64,000 nucleotides of DNA, taken from assembly GCF_002119525.1 (NCBI RefSeq), contig NZ_CP017917.1:744001-808000 (forward strand). The letters run 5' to 3'. Shown piece by piece: positions 24,582 to 34,115 of the stretch; the stretch's first letter is position 1; each line of letters begins with the position of its first letter. This DNA comes from Vibrio syngnathi. GTDB lineage: Bacteria > Pseudomonadota > Gammaproteobacteria > Enterobacterales > Vibrionaceae. The position numbers and the translations under genes are program-made. The notes under the pieces were generated by a model. That model had not been told where the DNA came from and searched no databases. It was given only the letters and a program-made list of their open reading frames with translations.

Positions 24582-26702
24582 GTGAAATCAATCGTAATCA
24601 AGCGTGATGGCTCAAGAGCTCCATTCAGTAGAGATCGCATCCAAGCTGCAGTGGAAGCAGCATCAGACAAAGCCGATAAGGAAATTGCTATTTATGCACT
24701 GAATGTGGCATTAGCAGTTGAGTTGAAGCTCGAAGACTACGATGAAGTTCATATCTCTGAAATTCAAACTATGGTCGAGAACGAGCTAATGCAGGGACCA
24801 TACAAGTCTCTGGCTCGTGCCTACATTGAATATCGTCATGACCGTGACATCGCACGTGAAAAGCAAAGCGCTTTAACTCGCGAGATCGAAGGTTTGATCG
24901 AAGAAAGCAATGTTGATCTGATCAATGAGAATGCCAACAAAGATGGCAAAGTTATCCCAACTCAGCGTGATTTGCTGGCGGGTATCGTGGCTAAGCATTA
25001 TGCAAAAACTCACATTTTGCCGCGTGATATCGTACAAGCTCACGAGTGTGGTGACATTCACTACCACGATCTAGACTACGCACCGTTCTTCCCAATGTTT
25101 AACTGTATGCTTATCGATCTGAAAGGCATGTTAACGCATGGCTTCAAGATGGGTAACGCGGAAATCGACACACCTAAATCGATCTCTACGGCGACAGCGG
25201 TAACCGCACAGATCATCGCACAAGTAGCGAGCCACATTTACGGCGGTACAACGATTAACCGTATCGACGAGGTTCTAGAACCTTACGTAATGGCGAGTTA
25301 CGAGAAGCACCTATCACTAGCGAAAGAGTGGGATATTCACAGCCCAGAAGCTTTTGCTATCTCTCGTACAGAGAAAGAGTGTTACGACGCGTTCCAATCT
25401 TTGGAATATGAAGTAAACACGCTGCACACAGCTAACGGGCAAACACCATTCGTGACGTTTGGTTTTGGTCTAGGCGAAAGCTGGGGTTCAAAACTGATCC
25501 AGCAATCTATCTTGAAAAACCGCATTGCAGGTTTGGGTAAGAACCGTAAAACAGCCGTGTTCCCTAAACTGGTATTTGCAATCAAAGATGGTTTGAACCA
25601 CCAGAAGCAAGATCCAAACTACGACATCAAGCAATTAGCGCTTGAGTGTGCGTCTAAGCGTATGTACCCAGACATTCTTAACTACGACAAAGTGGTAGAA
25701 GTTACAGGGTCTTTCAAAACGCCTATGGGTTGCCGTAGCTTCTTGAATACTTACGAAGAAAATGGTGAGTTGATTCATGAAGGCCGTAACAACTTAGGTG
25801 TTGTTAGCTTGAACTTGCCACGTATTGCGATTAACGCAAAACAAGATATGACTAAGTTCTACGAACTGCTTGATGAAAAACTGAAGCTTGCTCGTCGTGC
25901 TCTAGAAACTCGTATCTCGCGTCTAGAAAACGTGAAAGCGCGTGTTGCGCCAATCCTATACATGGAAGGTGCCTGTGGCGTTCGTTTGAAAGCGGACGAC
26001 TCTATTGCTGATATCTTCAAGAACGGCCGTGCGTCTGTTTCTCTTGGTTACATTGGTATCCACGAAGCAATGACAGCACTTTACGGCACAGATGTTCACC
26101 TGTATGACGATGGCGAAATGCGTGCTAAAGCGCTTGAGCTGGTGGAGTACATGAAGCGTGAAGTGGAATCTTGGACCAAAGAGACTGGTTACGCGTTCAG
26201 CCTATACGGCACACCAAGTGAAAACCTATGTAGCCGTTTCTGCAGCATCGACACCAAAGAATTTGGTGTGATTGATGGCGTAACAGACCGTGGTTACTAC
26301 ACAAACAGCTTCCACTTAGACGTGCAAAAGAAAGTGAACCCATACGACAAGATCGATTTTGAGATGCCTTATCCTGAAATCTCTAGCGGTGGTTTCATCT
26401 GTTACGGTGAATTCCCGAACATGCAGAAGAACATTGAAGCACTAGAAAACGTATGGGATTACAGCTACACACGTGTTCCTTACTACGGCACCAACACGCC
26501 GATTGATGAGTGTTACGAATGTGGTTACAACGGTGAGTTCGACTGTACAAGTAAGGGCTTTACATGTCCTAAGTGTGGCAACCACGACTCAACCAAAGTA
26601 TCGGTAACACGCCGTGTTTGTGGTTACCTTGGTAGCCCAGATGCACGACCATTTAACTTCGGTAAACAAGAAGAAGTTAAACGCCGCGTGAAGCACCTTT
26701 AA
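24582..26702 (+). CDS. nrdD: Anaerobic ribonucleoside-triphosphate reductase NrdD
   Basis: A 706-residue class III ribonucleotide reductase making dNTPs from NTPs without oxygen. The N-terminus is an ATP-cone regulatory domain (IVIKRDGSRAPFSRDRIQAAV). The C-terminus has the zinc site cysteines (CYECGYNGEFDC, CPKCG) and the glycyl radical region RRVCGYLGS. Translation starts at GTG, most likely 24582, five bases after AAGGAG, although GTG 24579 is in frame too. It needs the activase encoded by nrdG downstream. FNR-like and NrdR-like sites precede it. Confidence 0.95.
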   Translation: MKSIVIKRDGSRAPFSRDRIQAAVEAASDKADKEIAIYALNVALAVELKLEDYDEVHISEIQTMVENELMQGPYKSLARAYIEYRHDRDIAREKQSALTREIEGLIEESNVDLINENANKDGKVIPTQRDLLAGIVAKHYAKTHILPRDIVQAHECGDIHYHDLDYAPFFPMFNCMLIDLKGMLTHGFKMGNAEIDTPKSISTATAVTAQIIAQVASHIYGGTTINRIDEVLEPYVMASYEKHLSLAKEWDIHSPEAFAISRTEKECYDAFQSLEYEVNTLHTANGQTPFVTFGFGLGESWGSKLIQQSILKNRIAGLGKNRKTAVFPKLVFAIKDGLNHQKQDPNYDIKQLALECASKRMYPDILNYDKVVEVTGSFKTPMGCRSFLNTYEENGELIHEGRNNLGVVSLNLPRIAINAKQDMTKFYELLDEKLKLARRALETRISRLENVKARVAPILYMEGACGVRLKADDSIADIFKNGRASVSLGYIGIHEAMTALYGTDVHLYDDGEMRAKALELVEYMKREVESWTKETGYAFSLYGTPSENLCSRFCSIDTKEFGVIDGVTDRGYYTNSFHLDVQKKVNPYDKIDFEMPYPEISSGGFICYGEFPNMQKNIEALENVWDYSYTRVPYYGTNTPIDECYECGYNGEFDCTSKGFTCPKCGNHDSTKVSVTRRVCGYLGSPDARPFNFGKQEEVKRRVKHL

Positions 26703-26776
26703 TCTAACGAAGGCTCTTAGTAAGGTCTGCGATCTTTAGCGAGTTAACTTAGCAGAGCTACGTTTCAAGAAATAAG

Positions 26777-26811
26777 ATTGGTATCGGCGCTATGTCGATA
26801 CCAATTCTTTT
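26777..26811 (+). terminator. Terminator-like hairpin between nrdD and nrdG
   Basis: ATTGGTATCG and CGATACCAAT form a perfect 10-base stem followed by TCTTTTG. Because nrdG is downstream and co-directional, this may attenuate nrdG expression relative to nrdD. Confidence 0.65.
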
Positions 26812-26838
26812 GTTTCAACTGTTTCAACTGTTTCAACT
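26812..26838 (+). repeat. Three tandem copies of GTTTCAACT
   Basis: Three exact 9-base units sit in the nrdD-nrdG intergenic stretch, about 55 bases before the nrdG start. A 9-base repeat keeps frame but the region is probably untranslated. Confidence 0.8.
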
Positions 26839-26891
26839 GTTACAGCACTTCCTTCAAACTATTAAGCAATAACGAGTTTCAATACTGCCTT

Positions 26892-27362
26892 ATGAATTAC
26901 CATCAATATCACCCAATCGACGTTGTAAACGGCCCAGGAACACGCTGCACTTTGTTTGTGTCGGGTTGTGTACACCAATGTCGCGGGTGCTATAACCAGT
27001 CGACACAAAGATTGGACTCTGGGCATTTGTTTACTCAAGAGCTACAAGACCAAATTATCGCAGATCTCCAGGATCCGCGGATCAAACGTCGTGGGTTATC
27101 GCTTTCTGGTGGTGATCCTATGCATCCTGCAAACGTGTCCGAAGTACTGAAGCTTGTTCAGCGTGTGAAAGCGGAGTGCGAAGGTAAAGACATCTGGATG
27201 TGGACAGGTTACGAACTCGATGAGCTTGATGATAAGCAGAAGGAAGTATTGGAATACGTTGATACCTTGATTGACGGTCGCTTCGAGCAAGATAAAGCGG
27301 ACCCGATGTTGGATTGGCGTGGTAGTTCAAACCAAATCATCCATCGATTTACTGATTTATAA
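26892..27362 (+). CDS. nrdG: Anaerobic ribonucleotide reductase activating protein NrdG
   Basis: A 156-residue radical SAM protein. Cys26, Cys30 and Cys33 (CVHQCRGC) form the CX3CX2C site for the 4Fe-4S cluster, and LSLSGGDPMHP is the SAM-binding GGE-like motif. It generates the glycyl radical on NrdD. The ATG at 26892 gives the family-standard N-terminus (NYHQYHPIDVVNGPGTRCTLF); upstream codons in the same frame are low complexity. It lies about 190 bases behind nrdD with a hairpin between. Confidence 0.93.
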   Translation: MNYHQYHPIDVVNGPGTRCTLFVSGCVHQCRGCYNQSTQRLDSGHLFTQELQDQIIADLQDPRIKRRGLSLSGGDPMHPANVSEVLKLVQRVKAECEGKDIWMWTGYELDELDDKQKEVLEYVDTLIDGRFEQDKADPMLDWRGSSNQIIHRFTDL

Positions 27363-27475
27363 CTGTTGTCGTGACTTAGCACACTCGTAAAACGAAAAGG
27401 GCGTCATGGTTAGCGCAATGCAACCAATCGGCCCTTGGGTGTGAGTTCTTTTCGTTTATTAGCTCAAACTACCAT

Positions 27476-28861
27476 TCAAGCAGCGACCTGATCTGGCTCT
27501 TCTATTAAGTTGTTGATCCATTTCTTAGAGTGAATCCTCTGACTGGTCAGAACTATTTTGGCTAGCTCTTCCAGCAGCACAATCATCAAAACCCACTCTA
27601 GCGGCCAACCCAACACCAACGCAGTAAAGTAGGCGAGGGGAATTCCGATTGCCCATTGGCCAAACAGGTCGATGAAGATACTGTAGTTGATGTCTCCACC
27701 ACTTTTTAGCACTCCGCCTATACCAACCATATTGAAGACTCTTAGTACCATACCGAGTGCCATTACTAAGGTAACGTTAACGGCCGTATCTTTGAGCTCT
27801 AAGTGAGTAAGACCGATCATGTATACGATCGCGGGTTTGGCGATAAAGCACATTAACGCCAGTAAAGCAGAAAGCCCACAACTCACTAACACATAGCCCC
27901 AAGCTGTATTCTCGACACGTTGATAGTTCTTCGCACCGATCTCGTTACCTAGAATGATGGAAGCCGCAACCGCAAACCCCAAAAAAGCAGAGATCAAAAT
28001 GCTTTCAACAGGCGATAGCAGTGAAATGATAGCAAGCTCTCCAACCCCCATTTGGCCAACAATAACGTTGTAAATAAGAATCCCGCCCGCCCATGCTGTG
28101 TCATGAACCAACAGAGGTATGGCTATCGTGAAGTACTTCTTTCTATGCTTCGCTAATATCGCATCTCGCCAATTGCTTAATGTAGGAAATAGGTGGGCGT
28201 AGTGTCTCTTTGCCATAACAAGCAATGCAATGGTTTGAAAGAATCGAGATACCGTGGTGCCAATAGCCGCACCAACCACACCCAGTTCTGGAAACCCAAA
28301 CAAGCCGAAGATCAATAGGGCGTTGAGAATTGCATTGACGATAATTGCCCAGAAACTGATTTTGGTGGGCAGCTTGGCTTCGCCCACAGAACGAAGTGCA
28401 CTCTCTAGCGGCACAACTACAGCGGTACCAATAAGGCTGGCTCCTGTTATCCAAAGGTAATCCGTTGCCAAGCGGACGTAATCAGGGTCTGAGGCCACCA
28501 CAGACACGACTGATTCAGGAGCCAATGTATAAATGAACACAAAGGGCATGATGGCAAAGATCGAAAGTGCCCATGATTGCGCTAGTGTACGTCGAATTCC
28601 GTTGAAATCACCGGCACCAAAATGTTGCGAAGCTAGCACGCTCACGGCTCCACTAATCCCCGATACCATGATCAAGTTGAAGAAGAAGATACGGTTGCCA
28701 ACACCAACCGCGGCGGTTGCAGAATCACCAAGCTGATTGACCATAAAGATATCGACCACGCCAAGCAGTGAAAACAACATGGTTTGCAACGAGACTGGTA
28801 AACCGATGTGTAATAGTTTTTGCCAAAATTCTTTGTCTAAATGACGATATGTCGAGAGCAT
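27476..28861 (-). CDS. MATE family efflux transporter (second copy of module)
   Basis: A 461-residue protein with about twelve membrane segments and MATE features (IGLPVSLQTMLFSLLGVVDIFMVNQLG; the mid-protein IPLLVHDTAWAGG repeat start). ATG 28861 is preceded by GGGGA, better than the upstream in-frame start at 28903. An AraC gene is divergent 132 bases away, the same layout as at 9365-11706, and both MATE proteins end with a WINNL-containing tail. They are probably paralogues with different substrates. Confidence 0.87.
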   Translation of the reverse strand: MLSTYRHLDKEFWQKLLHIGLPVSLQTMLFSLLGVVDIFMVNQLGDSATAAVGVGNRIFFFNLIMVSGISGAVSVLASQHFGAGDFNGIRRTLAQSWALSIFAIMPFVFIYTLAPESVVSVVASDPDYVRLATDYLWITGASLIGTAVVVPLESALRSVGEAKLPTKISFWAIIVNAILNALLIFGLFGFPELGVVGAAIGTTVSRFFQTIALLVMAKRHYAHLFPTLSNWRDAILAKHRKKYFTIAIPLLVHDTAWAGGILIYNVIVGQMGVGELAIISLLSPVESILISAFLGFAVAASIILGNEIGAKNYQRVENTAWGYVLVSCGLSALLALMCFIAKPAIVYMIGLTHLELKDTAVNVTLVMALGMVLRVFNMVGIGGVLKSGGDINYSIFIDLFGQWAIGIPLAYFTALVLGWPLEWVLMIVLLEELAKIVLTSQRIHSKKWINNLIEEPDQVAA

Positions 28862-28993
28862 CGCATTTCCCCGGTAGTGATTATGCGAGAAGTTTATCGG
28901 CATTTGTTTTCGCTGTATTCTTCAGACTCATCACAAACTTTTGCCAAACTATCCACTTTGATAAGTTGGCCAATTGAATGAGTTAGCAGTGAT

Positions 28994-29833
28994 ATGAGTG
29001 ATAAACAAGAAAGGTATGAGATCTCTGAAAAGACGCACCAAGAGTTTGTCGATCAAAGCCATGTATTGGCATTTGAAGAGCTCGGTATCGTTCAATGTGG
29101 GACGGCGTCGTGTCGAGACTTCTTTTCGGTGTATCGTAAGAACCAACAGAAACACATGCTGTTGTATACCGTGAGAGGAAAAGGTTGGTTAGAAAGTGAA
29201 GGGTGTCGCTACATTCTAGAGCCGGGTTCGTGCATTACTGTTCCAGCAGGCATAGAGAATGGCTTCGGAATTGAGGAAGAAACATGGCAAATCGCATGGA
29301 TCTTTCTTTCGCCAGATAAGCAATGGGACAAAGTCGTGAGTAATGAAGTCAGCTACACGCTTTCGCCAGCAGCAGAAGTGGTGTCGTCTTGTATTCATAC
29401 GTTGTTGAGAAGCATTGCCTTGCCCATAGATTTGGGAGGAGCGATTGCGATTCACAGTGTAGCCCAAATAGAGTTCATGATTAATGCGCCGGTTCCGCAG
29501 CAGCAATCACGAAATTTGATTCGCTTAAGGCGCGTATTCGACAACGTACAAAAACAGTTGCACAAAGAGTGGAATGTTCATGAACTCGCGAGCTTATTCC
29601 CGTGCTCAGAGCCACACTTCCATCGTTTGTGTCAGCGCTATTACTCACACAGCCCAATGACTCATATTATGCGTATGAGAATGGAATACGCTGCGCGGCT
29701 ACTTAGATCGAGTGATTGGTCGATTCAACACATTGGTGAGATAGTAGGATATCCAAATGCCGCTAACTTTAGCACTCGGTTTAAAGCGTGGTCAGGAATG
29801 ACACCAAGACAATTCAAACAAAGTGCACAATAG
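28994..29833 (+). CDS. AraC family transcriptional regulator (second MATE module)
   Basis: A 279-residue regulator with a cupin-like N-terminal half (LYTVRGKGWLESEGCRYILEPGSCITVPAGIENGF) and a C-terminal AraC domain (about residues 175-279; second helix-turn-helix IGEIVGYPNAANFSTRFKAWSGMTPRQFK). It is divergent from the MATE gene at 27476-28861 and most likely controls it. It shares layout, but only modest visible identity, with the regulator at 10813. Confidence 0.85.
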   Translation: MSDKQERYEISEKTHQEFVDQSHVLAFEELGIVQCGTASCRDFFSVYRKNQQKHMLLYTVRGKGWLESEGCRYILEPGSCITVPAGIENGFGIEEETWQIAWIFLSPDKQWDKVVSNEVSYTLSPAAEVVSSCIHTLLRSIALPIDLGGAIAIHSVAQIEFMINAPVPQQQSRNLIRLRRVFDNVQKQLHKEWNVHELASLFPCSEPHFHRLCQRYYSHSPMTHIMRMRMEYAARLLRSSDWSIQHIGEIVGYPNAANFSTRFKAWSGMTPRQFKQSAQ

Positions 29834-30085
29834 CGATCTTAATAGGGAGCATAGAAACATAAGACACATAGAAGCATAAGATACCTAGAAATACAGTGCT
29901 TTGAATTGTGCAATAGGTTATTAGGTGTTTGAAATTTGCACTGTTTATCCGTTTGAAATGACCAATCTCTAATTACTTCTGATTACTTATGGTAACTAAG
30001 CGCTTCTATTAAAAAATGTTTCTGATTTGTCTACGATAATGTTAACGTGAAACTCATACTTGAATTTCAAAGGGTTGTGACTTTC

Positions 30086-31270
30086 ATGTTTTCACATCTA
30101 CCAAAACCAACTTTAGATCCAATTCTATCTCTGTCTGTCGCTTACCGCGGCGATACTCGTACTGATAAAGTCGACTTAGGCATTGGCGTTTACAAAAACG
30201 ACCAAGGTGAAACACCGATTATGAAAGCCGTCTCTAAGGCTCAAGATATCGTTGTTGAAACACAGAAAACCAAAGCTTATGTTGGCCTAGCAGGCTGTGA
30301 AGAGTTTAACCAGAGCATGGTTGATCTGTTGCTTAAAGGGACTTCTGCAATAGGTCGCGTTGCTGCGATTCAAACACCGGGTGCAAGTGGTGCACTTCGC
30401 ATGTTGGGTGACTTGATGAAAGTCTCTCAACCAGACACAACGGTTTGGATTTCAAACCCAAGCTACGTTAACCATAAACCGGTGATGGAAGCGGCGGGCT
30501 TAAAAGTTAGATACTACAATTACTTCAGTCCTGAAACGAAGCAAGTTGATACGGCTAAAATGTTGGCCGACCTTTCAAAAGCGGGTCCATCAGACGTGGT
30601 ACTTCTTCACGGTTGCTGTCATAACCCAACGGGTGCTGACATTGATTTTGAAGCGTGGCAGGAAATTACTAAGTTATCGCAAAAGAATGGTTTCTTACCG
30701 TTTGTTGATATTGCCTACCAAGGCTTTGGTGATGGCCTAGAAGAAGACGCAAAAGGTCTTCAACATATGGCGAACAACGTAGAAGAGATGTTGATTACGA
30801 CGTCATGTTCGAAAAACTTCGGTTTGTACCGTGAAAGAACGGGTGCCGCGATTGTTATCGGTAAGAACAGCGAACACGTAGGCAATGCTAAAGGTAAGCT
30901 ACTGACACTGGCTCGTTCAACTTACACAATGCCGCCAGATCATGGTGCCGCGTTGGTTAAAACAATTCTTCAGAATCAAGAACTAACGACGATTTGGAAA
31001 CAAGAGTTGAGTGAAATGCAGCAACGTTTGTTAAATCTGCGCAAAAGTTTATGTGACGAATTGCGAAATACTTACAACACGTCACAATTTGACTTCATCG
31101 AAAGCCATAAAGGCATGTTTAGTGTACTAGGCTTTAAAGAAACTCAAATGAATCAACTACGTGAAGAATATGGAGTCTATGGTGTTGGTGATGGACGCAT
31201 CAATATCGCGGGCCTTTCTGAATCCCATATTCCTTATGTGGCTAAAGCGATAGCCAACGTTTCAAAATAG
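30086..31270 (+). CDS. Aromatic/aspartate aminotransferase, class I (TyrB/AspC-like)
   Basis: A 394-residue PLP enzyme of aminotransferase family Ia. The N-terminus (MFSHLPKPTLDPILSLSVAYRGDTR, then KVDLGIGVYKNDQGETPIMKAV) matches AspC/TyrB. The PLP lysine is in TTSCSKNFGLYRERTGA, and HGCCHNPTGAD is the substrate/cofactor loop. The internal ATG at 30086 fits the family length; the frame open from 30047 adds 13 extra residues. It swaps amino groups between aromatic or acidic amino acids and 2-oxoglutarate. Exact preference cannot be read from sequence. Confidence 0.9.
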   Translation: MFSHLPKPTLDPILSLSVAYRGDTRTDKVDLGIGVYKNDQGETPIMKAVSKAQDIVVETQKTKAYVGLAGCEEFNQSMVDLLLKGTSAIGRVAAIQTPGASGALRMLGDLMKVSQPDTTVWISNPSYVNHKPVMEAAGLKVRYYNYFSPETKQVDTAKMLADLSKAGPSDVVLLHGCCHNPTGADIDFEAWQEITKLSQKNGFLPFVDIAYQGFGDGLEEDAKGLQHMANNVEEMLITTSCSKNFGLYRERTGAAIVIGKNSEHVGNAKGKLLTLARSTYTMPPDHGAALVKTILQNQELTTIWKQELSEMQQRLLNLRKSLCDELRNTYNTSQFDFIESHKGMFSVLGFKETQMNQLREEYGVYGVGDGRINIAGLSESHIPYVAKAIANVSK

Positions 31271-31281
31271 AAGGTGACTGA

Positions 31282-31968
31282 ATGTATAATTGGAAAGCGA
31301 TTGTAGTCTTAATGCTAAGTGGTGGCCTGTTTGCTTGTTCGACGACGACTCAAGTTCCTGTCGAGCCAGAGCAAAAGCCTCAAGTAGAACAACCTGTTGT
31401 GGATGAATCTTCTAAGACTGACGCAACTGAAGGCGAGAAAGTAACGGAACCTACTGAGAAGCCTGAAGAAGTGAAGCCTACTCAGCCAGAAGCTAAACCA
31501 AAGCCTGAACAAAAACCGGCTGCAAAACCGACGAAAACAAGCGATGGTAAACTGATTCTTGGTGAAGAAGAGTGGGTGTTTGTTCCTGGTTTGAAAGAAG
31601 CATTTAAAGCTCGTGTTGATACAGGCGCAACAACATCTTCGATCAGTGCTGTAGATATCGTTGATTTTGAGCGTGACGGAAAAGATTGGGTCAAGTTCAA
31701 AATTGAACATGACGGCATCACAACCAAAGAGATCAGTTTACCGGTAGAGCGCTGGGTTAAGATCAAGCAATCGAGCGCAGAGGGTACACAACGACGTGCT
31801 GTTGTCGTAGCTTCAATTCAAATTGGCGATCTAAAAGACAAAACTGAGTTTACGCTAGCAGACCGAACGCATCTTTCTTTCCCTATTCTGTTGGGTAGAA
31901 GCTTCTTTAGAGATGTTGCGGTAGTGGATGTAGGCCAGAAGTTTGTTCAGAAAAAAATAACGAAATAG
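31282..31968 (+). CDS. Lipoprotein with RimK/LysX-associated retropepsin-like domain
   Basis: A 228-residue protein: lipoprotein signal (Cys19 in L-F-A-C), a Pro/Glu/Lys-rich linker (about 25-90), and a C-terminal domain with the aspartic-protease motif Asp113-Thr-Gly-Ala and a hydrophobic-hydrophobic-GR segment (FPILLGRSFF). This is the family labelled ATP-dependent zinc protease (PF05618) next to RimK-type ligases elsewhere; the fold is retropepsin-like. No RimK ligase gene is adjacent. AAGGTG precedes the ATG. A periplasmic, lipid-anchored peptidase or peptide-binding role is inferred. Confidence 0.82.
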   Translation: MYNWKAIVVLMLSGGLFACSTTTQVPVEPEQKPQVEQPVVDESSKTDATEGEKVTEPTEKPEEVKPTQPEAKPKPEQKPAAKPTKTSDGKLILGEEEWVFVPGLKEAFKARVDTGATTSSISAVDIVDFERDGKDWVKFKIEHDGITTKEISLPVERWVKIKQSSAEGTQRRAVVVASIQIGDLKDKTEFTLADRTHLSFPILLGRSFFRDVAVVDVGQKFVQKKITK

Positions 31969-31986
31969 CATTAAGTTATCGTTAAT

Positions 31987-32016
31987 CCAGATTTAGTCTG
32001 GTGCTTTTATTTTTTG
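31987..32016 (+). terminator. Weak terminator after lipoprotein gene
   Basis: CCAGA and TCTGG form a 5-base stem, followed by a TTTT/TTTTTT-rich tail. A stronger hairpin follows at 32024. Confidence 0.5.
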
Positions 32017-32023
32017 TAAATCG

Positions 32024-32058
32024 AATCCCTGCTAATGGAAATTAGCGGGGATTTTTTC
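32024..32058 (+). terminator. Rho-independent terminator
   Basis: AATCCCTGCTAAT and ATTAGCGGGGATT arms with a GGAA loop are followed by TTTTTT; it separates the lipoprotein and ybiT genes. Confidence 0.85.
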
Positions 32059-32260
32059 TATTTCCGGCGTAATTAGCGATGAAATTCATTTAATTGTCCA
32101 TTGTTCTCTATTCGTTCACGGTTTAACCTCGACAATGTGATCCCGATCTCTATATAATCCGCGCTTCGTTTTATGTTTAATCCATACTTTCGTACATCTT
32201 GTTTAGGCGCGTTAATCCGCTTAAAAATTATCTGTCAGTACACGCTTAGGAATTAGTTCT

Positions 32261-33868
32261 TTGATATCTACCGCGAACATCACAATGCAATTTGGCGCAG
32301 AGCCGCTGTTTGAAAACATCTCTGCTAAATTTGGTAACGGCAACCGCTATGGTTTGATCGGCGCCAATGGTTGCGGAAAATCAACGTTCATGAAAATCCT
32401 AAGTGGTGCATTAACGCCAAGCTCGGGTAACGTTTCTATCACTCCAGGTGAAAAACTGGGTGTGCTAAGCCAAGATCAGTTCGCTTTTGAACAATACAGC
32501 GTTATCGACGTTGTGATCATGGGTGACAGAAAACTGTGGGAAGTAAAACAAGAGCGTGACCGTATTTATTCTTTGCCAGAAATGAGCGAAGACGATGGCA
32601 TGAAAGTCGCTGAGCTTGAAAGTGAATTCGCTGAAATGGATGGCTACACAGCAGAAAGCCGTGCAGGTGATATCCTAATTCAAGCGGGTATCGAAGAAGA
32701 ATTCCATTTTGGCCTGATGCAACAAGTTGCTCCGGGTTGGAAACTGCGTGTGCTATTGGCACAGGCATTGTTTGCAAACCCAGATATCCTGCTTCTTGAT
32801 GAACCAACCAACAACTTGGACATTCACACGATTAACTGGCTTGCTGAAGAGCTAAACCAGCGTAAATGTACAATGATCATCATTTCGCACGATAGACACT
32901 TCCTTAACTCTGTATGTACACACATGGCAGATATCGACTACGGCGAGCTACGTGTTTACCCAGGTAACTACGAGTACTTCTTAGAAGCGTCTGGTTTGAT
33001 TCGTGACCAACTTCTAGCGAGCAATGCTAAGAAAGCGGCAGAGATCAGCGAGCTGCAAGACTTCGTAAACCGTTTTGGTGCGAACGCATCTAAAGCGAAA
33101 CAAGCAAGTTCTCGCGCTAAGAAGATGGACAAGATCACGCTTGATGAAGTGAAATCATCGAGCCGCATGAGCCCATCAATTGATTTTGGTGAAGGCAAGA
33201 AACTACACCGTCAAGCGCTTGAACTTAAAGAGCTTGGTCACGGCTTCGATGGCGAAACACTGTTTGCTGGTGGTAACTTGCTGCTTGAAGCGGGTACTCG
33301 TCTTGCCGTTATCGGTGAGAACGGTGTGGGTAAAACAACACTATTGAAATGCCTAGTTCAAGAGCTAGAGCAAAACGAAGGTATCGTTAAATGGTCTGAA
33401 AACGCATCAGTAGGCTACTGCCCACAAGATAGCACGTCTGACTTTGATAACGACCTGAGTATCTTCGATTGGATCTCACAATGGCGTACAGTGAAGCACG
33501 ATGACCTTATGGTACGTGGTATTCTCGGTCGTCTATTGTTTACTGCTGATGATGCGAACAAGAAAGCGCGTAACTGTTCTGGTGGAGAGAAAAACCGTCT
33601 GTTATTCGGCAAGCTAATGATGCAAGACATCAACGTGCTTGTGATGGACGAACCAACGAACCACATGGACATGGAAGCAATCCAAGCCCTGAACGACGCA
33701 TTGAAAGTTTACACGGGGACACTTATCTTTGTAAGCCATGACCGTGAGTTCGTTTCTTCGCTAGCAACACACATCATTGATGTAAAAGACCAACAATTAG
33801 TGAGCTTCCAAGGTACTTATGAAGAGTACTTGGATCATCAGAAAAAGATGCTGATGGTTAGCTTATAA
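32261..33868 (+). CDS. ybiT: ABC-F family ATPase YbiT
   Basis: A 535-residue soluble protein with two ABC domains and no membrane segment, very close to E. coli YbiT in memory ([71 protein letters not shown]). ABC-F proteins bind the ribosomal E site and modulate translation. The linker (about 230-300) is rich in Ala and Lys as in the family. The start is TTG at 32261 with TAGG upstream; it aligns with the E. coli N-terminus. The second signature reads CSGGEKNR. Confidence 0.92.
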   Translation: MISTANITMQFGAEPLFENISAKFGNGNRYGLIGANGCGKSTFMKILSGALTPSSGNVSITPGEKLGVLSQDQFAFEQYSVIDVVIMGDRKLWEVKQERDRIYSLPEMSEDDGMKVAELESEFAEMDGYTAESRAGDILIQAGIEEEFHFGLMQQVAPGWKLRVLLAQALFANPDILLLDEPTNNLDIHTINWLAEELNQRKCTMIIISHDRHFLNSVCTHMADIDYGELRVYPGNYEYFLEASGLIRDQLLASNAKKAAEISELQDFVNRFGANASKAKQASSRAKKMDKITLDEVKSSSRMSPSIDFGEGKKLHRQALELKELGHGFDGETLFAGGNLLLEAGTRLAVIGENGVGKTTLLKCLVQELEQNEGIVKWSENASVGYCPQDSTSDFDNDLSIFDWISQWRTVKHDDLMVRGILGRLLFTADDANKKARNCSGGEKNRLLFGKLMMQDINVLVMDEPTNHMDMEAIQALNDALKVYTGTLIFVSHDREFVSSLATHIIDVKDQQLVSFQGTYEEYLDHQKKMLMVSL

Positions 33869-33991
33869 CAGTCTTAGTTGGTCTATAACCGTATTGGTTG
33901 ACCTATAGTTGCATTAGTAATTAGTAAATAGGTAAACGGCTAGCAGCTAACCGTTTATTTGCTAACTATAATAAGAAAGCAATGAGAATAA

Positions 33992-34031
33992 GAAAGCCCC
34001 CGAACACAATAGTGGTCGGGGGCTTTTTTTC
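33992..34031 (+). terminator. Strong terminator after ybiT
   Basis: AAAGCCCCCGA and TCGGGGGCTTT arms with a 12-base loop and a run of seven T. Confidence 0.92.
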
Positions 34032-34057
34032 GTTCTGATGTTGGTTCTAATTTTAAA

Positions 34058-34085
34058 CGCGGTTAAACAACATTGTTTAACCGCG
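34058..34085 (-). terminator. Perfect 13-base inverted repeat after the chemoreceptor gene
   Basis: CGCGGTTAAACAA and TTGTTTAACCGCG are exact reverse complements with only two bases between. On the minus strand a TTTAAAA tail follows, so it probably ends the chemoreceptor transcript. Confidence 0.7.
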
Positions 34086-34115
34086 CTCAAGAACTAGAAC
34101 GAATTATCCGTACGT

